From: an uncultured bacterium
GTDB taxonomy: Bacteria; Patescibacteriota; CALEFQ01
Assembly (NCBI GenBank): GCA_937877125.1
Contig: CALEFQ010000014.1
Span: 1-53,414 of the forward strand
Length of the DNA stretch: 53,414 nucleotides
Reading direction: 5' to 3'
The notes under the pieces are model-generated. The model saw only the letters and a program-made list of their open reading frames with translations, was not told where the DNA came from and made no database searches. Both the position numbers and the translations under genes were made by a program. Below are positions 15,932-23,035 of the stretch, piece by piece (positions within the stretch are counted from its first letter, which is position 1; every line of letters starts with the position of its first letter).

Positions 15932-16495
15932 CTATTTTTCCGTTTCGGTTCTCTTTTGCAAAAAACGGCGGTAACCGTTATAGAAAAACTCAACATCCCG
16001 GACATTGCGATCATCGTATCTTGATTTTGGGAATTCAGCTCCCCGCGAAGTAATAATCGGTTGCAATGCCTCTTCCCACTGTCTCGCCCATTTTCTCCGT
16101 GCGCTTTCTTGACTGCTCCAAAAATGCCGTTTTTCGGTTGGCGGAGTAAGAGATAACTTTTGTTCCTTGGATATTTTCTCCCCGTTTGGTATCTGTTCCG
16201 GGATCAGTTTGGTTTCGGCTAAATTAGACTTGCCGTCAAAAAAACGGAGCTTGATGTCGGCTGGGTCTTTCCCTTTTTCTTCATTGCCCCACCATACCTT
16301 CCCTGCCAGGTCGATAGAATTGAGATGAGAAATTTCCTGAATTTGGCCACTGCCGTAATCATACCTCTCGGTAAAGACGCCGTTTTCCATAACTACATTC
16401 TTGTTCTGTTTAATGTAATCATGGAGTTCCTTTTGCCCCTCTGGGGCATCTTTTATTTCATTTTCGCTTTGTGAAAACCCTGCTTCTCTAGACAT
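15932..16495 (-). CDS. Hypothetical soluble protein, 187 aa
   Basis: No family recognised. It is charged and soluble, with a DNA/RNA-like basic and aromatic C-terminus (KRHFWSSQESARRKWARQWEEAL, FYNGYRRFLQKR). There is no signal peptide or membrane span. It lies 43 bp downstream of the DUF1704 gene at 16539-17993 and probably shares its transcript, so it may act with it. The start MSREAGFSQ at 16493-16495 has no clear SD. Confidence 0.6.
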   Translation of the reverse strand: MSREAGFSQSENEIKDAPEGQKELHDYIKQNKNVVMENGVFTERYDYGSGQIQEISHLNSIDLAGKVWWGNEEKGKDPADIKLRFFDGKSNLAETKLIPEQIPNGEKISKEQKLSLTPPTEKRHFWSSQESARRKWARQWEEALQPIITSRGAEFPKSRYDDRNVRDVEFFYNGYRRFLQKRTETEK

Positions 16496-16538
16496 AATTT
16501 TTTCATTAACAATAAATATTTATTGTTTATAATTGTAA

Positions 16539-17993
16539 TTATTTTTCAAGTTTGGTCAAATCTTCGTCGTTTATTTCTAATTGATCCAATACCCAGAGAT
16601 GCCTGGCGTTATGCGGATCATATTTACCAACACAGAATCTCTGCATTTCATCAGGATTAGTTCTGATGACCTCCCAGGTATTAAGAGTCCCCTCACGATA
16701 ACCCATATCCTTGGGGTAGCAAGCTCCGGGAGTTTTGCAATCAGTGCCCCGAAAAATACGCGTACAGGTATTGTAAGCTGTTTGTTCAGCTGCTTTTTCC
16801 GCCTCTGGTAATTTTTTTCCTTGAGCCATTTCACGCATCGTCCATTGTTTTTTCAAAACTTCAAATACGCCTCGAAAATCTCTTTTTCGCCCATCGAGGC
16901 CTTGGGCCAAGCCAATACCCAAAATATATTTCATATCAACATCAAAAGGATCGACATAATTATCCATGGCTTGTTCCATCGCCCCGGTCACACCTTCCTC
17001 GCCGGCAATAAATCGATCCAATCCCAAACCAAGTAGCATTAATTTACTGCGCTCTCCTTTTATTCGGCGAGCTACATGGGTACCGATCTCGTGAATCAAC
17101 AATTTCGCCATATCCTTCGCCGGCTTTGAAATTGGTATTTTTGTAGGAATGAATACTTTTTCCTGAGCCTGATTAACCGCCATCGTCACACGACTCCCGG
17201 TGTCGATTACTACCTGCCAGTTATCCGCTCCCACCACCTTGAAGGCTTCTTCAAAAGCCTGGCCTATTTGTTCTCGGTTCAATTCCTCTTCTCCGCCCCC
17301 GGTGAGCGCGATCAAATTGCCCATCTTTTTCTCTGTGAACTCACGCAAAGTATCAACGTCGCTTTGTTCTGGAGGAGTGAAAGCAACCGCTCTTTCTAAA
17401 TTTTGCGGTAAGATCGCCTGAACATCTTCGGCCGCCTTTTTTTCTTGCGGATCAGCCGAGGACATAAAACGATCTGTATCCGATCGGGCGAGATCGACCA
17501 CATAAGAGAAAACATCTTGGGATGGTTTCCCGTAAATAAAATCGGCGTAACGTTTAAACCGCCGCATATCACCGCTCGCCGTAGCCTGTAGCATCCTTAA
17601 TTCAGCCACTTTTTCGTTTATTTTCCAGCGATAGGCCTGACGGACAACTTCATTTGGTTCTTGATCAATAATCTCTTCTTTCAAGCGAAGTAAAGAGTCT
17701 TCCTTTTGCTGCAAAACTTCCGGCTTGGCATCGGGATAATCAAATTTAGGATTATCAATTTTACCTTCCAAGAAATCGGCTTTCTGCTGACTGCGATTAT
17801 CTGGATTTCCTTCAAAGAATTCTATGTCGGAGAAAGCGCCCGCTTCTCGAAAACGAGAATACCATTTCACGTCCAGAGCCTCTTTTTTTACCGTTTCTTT
17901 TGACAATCCTTCCGAGTTTCTTTCTTTTTCCACCTTTGTCTCCGGAACAAATTCCGGCTGCTCGGTCGGCATCGGTTTGAAATTTTCACCCAT
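16539..17993 (-). CDS. DUF1704 (MATCAP-like) metallopeptidase-like protein
   Basis: This 484-aa soluble protein has a disordered start (MGENFKPMPTEQPEFVPE) and a helical N-half. The DUF1704 catalytic module has HEIGTH at residues 301-306 (HExxxH zinc site) followed by GEEGVTGAMEQA at 331-342. DUF1704 includes eukaryotic tubulin detyrosinases (MATCAP), which trim C-terminal residues of a protein tail. Bacterial members sit near ATP-grasp genes. This is the second DUF1704 protein within 2 kb; the first is part of the triple fusion. Its N-terminus resembles that of the orphan at 38468-39931, hinting at a shared targeting signal. Confidence 0.8.
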   Translation of the reverse strand: MGENFKPMPTEQPEFVPETKVEKERNSEGLSKETVKKEALDVKWYSRFREAGAFSDIEFFEGNPDNRSQQKADFLEGKIDNPKFDYPDAKPEVLQQKEDSLLRLKEEIIDQEPNEVVRQAYRWKINEKVAELRMLQATASGDMRRFKRYADFIYGKPSQDVFSYVVDLARSDTDRFMSSADPQEKKAAEDVQAILPQNLERAVAFTPPEQSDVDTLREFTEKKMGNLIALTGGGEEELNREQIGQAFEEAFKVVGADNWQVVIDTGSRVTMAVNQAQEKVFIPTKIPISKPAKDMAKLLIHEIGTHVARRIKGERSKLMLLGLGLDRFIAGEEGVTGAMEQAMDNYVDPFDVDMKYILGIGLAQGLDGRKRDFRGVFEVLKKQWTMREMAQGKKLPEAEKAAEQTAYNTCTRIFRGTDCKTPGACYPKDMGYREGTLNTWEVIRTNPDEMQRFCVGKYDPHNARHLWVLDQLEINDEDLTKLEK

Positions 17994-18097
17994 AAAATTA
18001 CTGCTTTAATATTTTTCTATTTACTTCTAGATATCTTCTTGTCATCATCCAAATGTCAAATTATTGACGGTAAAACGACAACAATCCGACCATGTTT

Positions 18098-19153
18098 TTA
18101 TTTAGCTGATCGTTCCAGTAACTGGCGATACCGCTGTGCCATTACTTCTCGAGAAAATTCTTTCTCGGCGGCGGCGCGACAGTCCTGCGGTTTAAGTTCA
18201 TCAACTTTGTCCAGATCGTCAGCCAACTCCTCGGAACTCTCCGCCAGAAAACCGGTTTTGCCATCGGTGATTATCTCCCGACTCAGTGGGTTTTTCAGCG
18301 ACAGCACCGGGGTGCCACAAGCTAAGCTTTCTGGGACTGTCATCGGCAAGCACTCGCGGGTATAATCACGCATCGGAAATATCAGGGCCCGGGCCTCGCG
18401 ATAAAAATCATAAACTTTGGCGTGCTCGACTTCAGGAATATAAGTAATCAATTCATTTTTCAAGCGCGGTTCTATCTCTTCTTGAAAATATTTTGCATGC
18501 TCCGCCTCCGTCAAAACTGGTTTCCCGATGATAATTAATTTTTTCTTTTTTTTGAGACAAATATCGATCGCTATGTCCAGACCTTTCGGAGCCGTCAATC
18601 GTCCGAGATAAAGAAAATAATCTTTTTTATGCGCCGCCGGTTTGATGGATTGAAGATCAAGGCCATTATGGATGACTGAAACATTATCGATCTGTTGACG
18701 CAGCACCGCCGCAATCGCTTCTGACTGACAAACAAAATGTAGGTGCGGAGCATTAAAGTGTTTTAACTGCCGAAAGAGGTCGGGAGTAATATTGTGAATA
18801 ATAGTGACCGTCGGACGGTCTTTTATTAAGCTAGCCACCGGCACACCCCAGACTGATTGGTGTGATAAATAGATATCCACATTTTGGCGATCTTGATAAG
18901 CCTGCGCAACATGTTCCATCAGAAACAAACCGCGCAACATGCGATCGGATCGCTCAAATTCCGGCAGAGAGTTTAATTCACAATCGAAAATATATTTTAG
19001 ATCGCCACTGACTCGGGAATTTTTACACGCAAAAACTGTCAGTTGAGGGTTTATTTGCGCCAACCCTTCATTAAGATTAACAAATATTTGCGTTGGGCCC
19101 GAACGGCCATTCGGGATGTTGAAATTTATCGGAGCAATATGACCAATCTTCAT
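18098..19153 (-). CDS. GT4-family glycosyltransferase
   Basis: This 351-aa GT-B enzyme has N-domain start MKIGHIAPINF with NGRSGPTQIFVNLNEGL. The acceptor/donor hinge has VIHNGLDLQSI, YLYLGRLTAPKGLDIAI-type and donor-site ECLPMTVPESLACGTPVLSLKNP with the conserved E-x7-E. It most likely transfers a sugar from a nucleotide donor to a glycan or small acceptor. It follows the ATP-grasp gene with a 4-bp gap, an unusual pairing suggesting joint modification of one product. Promoter TTGAAA-N17-TAGGAT (20145-20173) drives both. Confidence 0.88.
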   Translation of the reverse strand: MKIGHIAPINFNIPNGRSGPTQIFVNLNEGLAQINPQLTVFACKNSRVSGDLKYIFDCELNSLPEFERSDRMLRGLFLMEHVAQAYQDRQNVDIYLSHQSVWGVPVASLIKDRPTVTIIHNITPDLFRQLKHFNAPHLHFVCQSEAIAAVLRQQIDNVSVIHNGLDLQSIKPAAHKKDYFLYLGRLTAPKGLDIAIDICLKKKKKLIIIGKPVLTEAEHAKYFQEEIEPRLKNELITYIPEVEHAKVYDFYREARALIFPMRDYTRECLPMTVPESLACGTPVLSLKNPLSREIITDGKTGFLAESSEELADDLDKVDELKPQDCRAAAEKEFSREVMAQRYRQLLERSAK

Positions 19154-19157
19154 GCTT

Positions 19158-20123
19158 TTAAATTAAGTTACTTAGCATACAGTCTTGGAAAAACTTCTCG
19201 CGGGCAGAAAGGTCCGCGGTTATATATATAATATCAATTCCGGGACTGGTATTGAGCTCTATCAGCCACGGGCGGCCGGCGTCATCAAAAATGAAATCCA
19301 GGGTATAAAGAGAGTACGGGAAAAATGACAATCGGGAATTAATTATCCGGGAGATCTTTATCGCTGCCGCGGGAATTGTTTCCAGAGGAACGCGCTCGGC
19401 GGTCGCTCCTTGGTGAATATTGGTAAATAATGACTTCCCCTTGGCCCGGCGGGAGAGAGCGTAAATTAGTTGATAGTTGGAAAAAATCAGGCGCAGATCA
19501 GCCAACCTGGGCTTAGTAGAAAATCCCGGAATTCCCTTTGTCCCCTCTTTGAATTCTTGTACTAGAACCGGATAGTTTATTTCTTGCTTCAAAATATCGA
19601 GCGGTGTACCGATGATAATGCCAAATCCCCCCGAACCATGAAGAGGTTTCACTACCCCCTGGCCAGATTTTATCTGCGAGAGTCCCTCTTTCAGTTCCCG
19701 GATATTAGAGGCGATGAATGAGCGCGGCATAAACTCGCCCAGACACAGATATTGAGCCGCCTTACTGCTAAGCAACGATCGAAAGAGAGGATGGTTGACC
19801 ATTCGAAATTTTTGCGCCAACGACATCTTTAGCGCGGCCAGCTCGTGTTCTTTTACTCCGGCTGTCTTATCAAAAATTAAATTGGGAACAATTGTCCGCG
19901 TAACTTTCTGCCAAGCGCCCCCCGAAGCCACCCAGGCTTTGGTAAAAACTTGCGCCGCCTCGTCGTACCAATGAATTTCCGCCCGATAAATATTTATTTT
20001 TTTCTTGAGACCGAAAATACCCCACTCGGCCAAAGCTTTGGTCGTGGTCTCTGATCCGGTTTTAGGATGTGCCTCTCCCCAATCATCTCCGGTATAAATT
20101 ATGACTATGTTTTTTGTGGGCAT
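19158..20123 (-). CDS. ATP-grasp ligase-like protein
   Basis: This 321-aa protein has an N-terminal domain MPTKNIVIIYTGDDWG and an ATP-grasp core: GQGVVKPLHGSGGFGIIIG (phosphate-binding loop), PVLVQEFKEG, DLRLIFSNYQLIYALSRRAKG, and the metal site FIFDDAGRPWLIELNTSPGID. The layout is like RimK/glutathione-synthase-type carboxylate-amine ligases, so it should join a carboxylate to an amine using ATP. The substrate is unknown. It is first in a unit with the GT4 gene; the DUF1704 gene on the same strand is 100 bp further on. Confidence 0.82.
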   Translation of the reverse strand: MPTKNIVIIYTGDDWGEAHPKTGSETTTKALAEWGIFGLKKKINIYRAEIHWYDEAAQVFTKAWVASGGAWQKVTRTIVPNLIFDKTAGVKEHELAALKMSLAQKFRMVNHPLFRSLLSSKAAQYLCLGEFMPRSFIASNIRELKEGLSQIKSGQGVVKPLHGSGGFGIIIGTPLDILKQEINYPVLVQEFKEGTKGIPGFSTKPRLADLRLIFSNYQLIYALSRRAKGKSLFTNIHQGATAERVPLETIPAAAIKISRIINSRLSFFPYSLYTLDFIFDDAGRPWLIELNTSPGIDIIYITADLSAREKFFQDCMLSNLI

Positions 20124-20144
20124 AATAGTTTCTTATTTAGTTTT

Positions 20145-20173
20145 ATCCTACCAGTTTATCGATTTATTTTCAA
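20145..20173 (-). promoter_or_regulatory. Promoter of the ATP-grasp/GT4 unit
   Basis: Minus-strand TTGAAA (20168-20173), 17-bp spacer, TAGGAT (20145-20150). Confidence 0.6.
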
Positions 20174-20216
20174 CCTGGCGATGACTTTATTTTGTTTTCA
20201 TTTCTTGATATCATAA

Positions 20217-21032
20217 ATGGAAGTTACCATTAAATTGATTTTTATGCAAAAATTGGCAATTGACTGCGCCCCGCTGGTCAGTATCATCACCCCAACCCTC
20301 AACCGGGCCAAGATAATCCCCGATGCCATTAAGAGCGTCTTGGGCCAGACCATGACACACTGGGAACACATTATTGTTGATGACGGGAGCATGGATAATA
20401 CCGAGGATGTCGTCCGCCGGTTTCCCGATCACCGCATTATTTACATCAATCGTTTCAAACAGCGAGGGATAAGCGATGCCCGCAATTTGGGTTTACGTCT
20501 TGCCTCCGGCAAATATATCGTCTTCCTCGATTCTGATGATACTTTCCCAAAAGACAGTCTGGCTATCCGAGTGAAATTTATGGAAAAACACCCATCTCTC
20601 GCCATGGTTTGCGGACAGGGTGACGTAGTCCGGAGCCAGAAATATCTCCGTGCCCTGGAGAAAATTGACCCAACCAAAAAGCAAACCCGTTTTTCTCACA
20701 ATGCCAGTGATGCCTTGGTCGCCTTCAAAAAACTCAAAACCCATAAAGCTCGTTATCATCTACTCCTGGAGGAAAATTTTATTCTTACTGGCACCGTCAT
20801 GCTCAGACGGAAAGTTCTGGAAAAAATCGGGAGCTTTGATACTAATTTTGTTGTGGCGGAAGATTATGATTTGTGGCTGCGAGTCGCCCGTAATTATGAT
20901 TATGCTGCCTTGGATGAGGTATTAGTCAATTATCGACGCTTTGATGATTCTATCTACCTTGACGCCAGGAAGAAAAAAATCCACCTGAAATATGTACGAT
21001 TGGCGCAGACAAAGCAGAAGCCCTGGAAATAG
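20217..21032 (+). CDS. GT2-family glycosyltransferase
   Basis: This 271-aa GT-A enzyme has VSIITPTLNRAKIIPDAIKSVLGQT, IIVDDGSMDN and the metal-binding DxD region VFLDSDDTFPKDS, then AEDYDLWLRVARNYD as the acceptor-site motif. It probably adds one sugar to a surface glycan or lipid. ATG 20217 gives MEVTIKLIFMQKLA; the internal ATG at 20244 (MQKLAIDCAPLVSI) is at least as likely because the conserved domain begins just after it. Neither has an SD. It is a lone gene ended by the terminator at 21044-21072. Confidence 0.92.
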   Translation: MEVTIKLIFMQKLAIDCAPLVSIITPTLNRAKIIPDAIKSVLGQTMTHWEHIIVDDGSMDNTEDVVRRFPDHRIIYINRFKQRGISDARNLGLRLASGKYIVFLDSDDTFPKDSLAIRVKFMEKHPSLAMVCGQGDVVRSQKYLRALEKIDPTKKQTRFSHNASDALVAFKKLKTHKARYHLLLEENFILTGTVMLRRKVLEKIGSFDTNFVVAEDYDLWLRVARNYDYAALDEVLVNYRRFDDSIYLDARKKKIHLKYVRLAQTKQKPWK

Positions 21033-21043
21033 ATGCATAACTA

Positions 21044-21072
21044 AAAACGATCCGCCTGAGGCGGGTCGTTTT
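21044..21072. terminator. Bidirectional terminator
   Basis: AAAACGAtCCGCCT/AGGCGGgTCGTTTT stem with a 1-nt loop; A4 and T4 on the two sides. It serves the GT2 gene and the leftward methyltransferase gene. Confidence 0.88.
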
Positions 21073-21095
21073 GGTACGACATAGATAATTTTTGT

Positions 21096-21647
21096 CTATG
21101 TTCTTGTCTTTTTCTTCTTCTGGAGTAACACCAAACTTACTTTGTATTTAAAAACATGGGACTGGCGTTTGCGATCCTTGATTGTTTCCGCTTTGATTAT
21201 TTTCTGCCCGGGAAACAAGGCCGCTAGCTCCCGTGCGGTGGGCCGAAAGCCATTATCAATTGGGAAGGGGTGATAGTGGTAAAGGTTAGGCACTGACACT
21301 AATAGATAACCACCAGGTTTCACCAGCCTGATAATATTTTTGGCCACCTTGGTCACACTGGTCACATGTTCGAGCATGTTGGCGCAAAGCACAAGATCAT
21401 ACCGCTTGGTCAGCTTAGGCTTCTCAATGTCTACGATCAAATCAATCCCAGGATAATGACTTCTGTCGGCATGTGTAACTAAAATTTTCCTCTTAACCAA
21501 TGGGGAAATCACATTCTTCGTGATGTAGGGCTGGATCTCGGTTCGAAATTTCTTCGACGCCGATCCCAGATCGATAGCCTGGCTTCCGGCCGGCAATTCT
21601 ATCTTGGCTAGGGTTTTTTTAATCCACCGCGATTCTTCGTAAAGCAT
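21096..21647 (-). CDS. Class I SAM-dependent methyltransferase
   Basis: This 183-aa protein has motif I QAIDLGSASKKF, an acidic strand DLIVDIEKP, and motif IV with YDLVLCANMLEHVTSV, followed by LVKPGGYLLVSVPN, matching the Methyltransf_11 pattern. The Lys-rich end (QKKKKTRT) is unusual. It begins 3 bp after tyrS and shares its transcript. The methyl acceptor is not evident. Confidence 0.85.
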   Translation of the reverse strand: MLYEESRWIKKTLAKIELPAGSQAIDLGSASKKFRTEIQPYITKNVISPLVKRKILVTHADRSHYPGIDLIVDIEKPKLTKRYDLVLCANMLEHVTSVTKVAKNIIRLVKPGGYLLVSVPNLYHYHPFPIDNGFRPTARELAALFPGQKIIKAETIKDRKRQSHVFKYKVSLVLLQKKKKTRT

Positions 21648-21650
21648 AAT

Positions 21651-22847
21651 TTATTTAATTTTAACAAATTTTCTCTTCCCCGCCTGAATAATCGTTCCGG
21701 CCTTAATCAAAACCTGGCTCTGCCAATCTTTTACGACCTGATCGTCAATTTTAACGCCACCTTGTTCAATCAGCCGTCGCCCGACACTTTTACTGCTGAT
21801 CAGTTTAGCTTCACTTAGAAGATCGATCACCGGCCACTCGCCCGATTTAATCGCAATCACCGGCATTTCTGTCGGTTTTTCTTTTTGGGAAAAGACTTTA
21901 ACAAATTCTTGCTGAGAGGCTTGGGCAATTTTTTCGCCATGAATAATCTTGGTAATCTCGTAAGCCAATCTCAGTTTGGCATCGCGGGGATTGGCGCCGG
22001 CCGTCAATGATTTAATCTCAGCCAAGGATAGAAATGTATTGTTGACGAATAGAATCGGGATCATTTCATCAGGCTGGGCCATAATTTGACCGAAAAAATC
22101 GGCCGGAGCGGCGTTTAAAAATACCCCGGTTCCCCTACTCTTTGACATTAGTTCACCCGTTTTTGGATTTTCCATCAAGGTCACGGCAACCACAAACTTA
22201 TCTTTGCCGGATAATTGCTTGAGTAACGTCCTGCCAGCCAAGGCATTAAATATCTGGTCAGTCCCACACATCTCCACATCAACTCCCATCGCCACGGAGT
22301 CATAACCCTGCATTAAGGGATACAAGAATTCATGCAAATGAATCGGCTTGCCCTCGGCTAAGCGCTTTTGAAACATGTCACGCTCCAGCATTTGTTGTAC
22401 GGTGAAATGACTGGCCAGACCCAGTAATTTTTCCAAGTCCATCTTGGCCAGCCAATGACTGTTATACATTATTTTAGGCGGATTACTCGTGTTCTTGAAA
22501 TCCATCAAGGGCTCAACCAACTCTTTCCATTTTTTAACATTAGCTTCCACTTCCTTAGCTGATAGTTGTTGACGGGCCGCCTTTCGGTCGCTCGGATCGC
22601 CTATTCGCGCCGTAAAATCACCAAATAAAATAATTACCTCATGCCCCAGCTGTCGGAATTTTTCCAGCAACATAAAGTTTTTCGCATGGCTCAAGTGCAA
22701 AGTAGGAGCGGTGGCATCAAATCCGATATAAAATTTCAATTTTTCGCCACGAATAAGTTTTTGCCTAAAATCCTCGCGCGATGGCAAGACCTCCACGATA
22801 GTTCCGCGGTTAAGAATTTCATCAATTTTTTTAGGGTCAGTAACCAT
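21651..22847 (-). CDS. tyrS: Tyrosyl-tRNA synthetase
   Basis: This 398-aa class I aminoacyl-tRNA synthetase charges tRNA-Tyr. It has the HIGH-like site TAPTLHLSHAKN, KMSKS-like ELMSKSRGTG, tyrosine-site GYDSVAMGVDVEMCGTDQ, and a C-terminal S4 domain (GRRLIEQGGVKIDDQVVKD). I start it at ATG 22847 (MVTDPKKIDEIL), not the longer frame from 22898. The promoter TTGAAT-N16-TACAAT (22871-22898) predicts a transcript start near 22864, downstream of the longer start. Confidence 0.96.
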   Translation of the reverse strand: MVTDPKKIDEILNRGTIVEVLPSREDFRQKLIRGEKLKFYIGFDATAPTLHLSHAKNFMLLEKFRQLGHEVIILFGDFTARIGDPSDRKAARQQLSAKEVEANVKKWKELVEPLMDFKNTSNPPKIMYNSHWLAKMDLEKLLGLASHFTVQQMLERDMFQKRLAEGKPIHLHEFLYPLMQGYDSVAMGVDVEMCGTDQIFNALAGRTLLKQLSGKDKFVVAVTLMENPKTGELMSKSRGTGVFLNAAPADFFGQIMAQPDEMIPILFVNNTFLSLAEIKSLTAGANPRDAKLRLAYEITKIIHGEKIAQASQQEFVKVFSQKEKPTEMPVIAIKSGEWPVIDLLSEAKLISSKSVGRRLIEQGGVKIDDQVVKDWQSQVLIKAGTIIQAGKRKFVKIK

Positions 22848-22870
22848 AAGGTTTATTTTTATCTTCCTAT

Positions 22871-22898
22871 ATTGTAGCGTGTTTAAGAGAAAATTCAA
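22871..22898 (-). promoter_or_regulatory. Promoter of tyrS
   Basis: Minus-strand TTGAAT (22893-22898), 16-bp spacer, TACAAT (22871-22876). It fixes the tyrS start at 22847. Confidence 0.7.
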
Positions 22899-22998
22899 GT
22901 AGTCATGGTCTGGTGTTTCCTCCGGCGATATACTGGTTTATCGGTTATATTACCTTCTATTTGTCGTTTTATTTGGTGCTAAAAAGACTGCCGACGCC

Positions 22999-23026
22999 TT
23001 GTTTTTTCTTATTTTTCCGCTATAAT
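22999..23026 (+). promoter_or_regulatory. Promoter of the PBP1A gene, near-leaderless
   Basis: TTGTTT at 22999-23004, 16-bp spacer, TATAAT at 23021-23026. The predicted transcript starts only about 3 nt before the ATG at 23036. Confidence 0.65.
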
Positions 23027-23035
23027 TAAGGCTAG

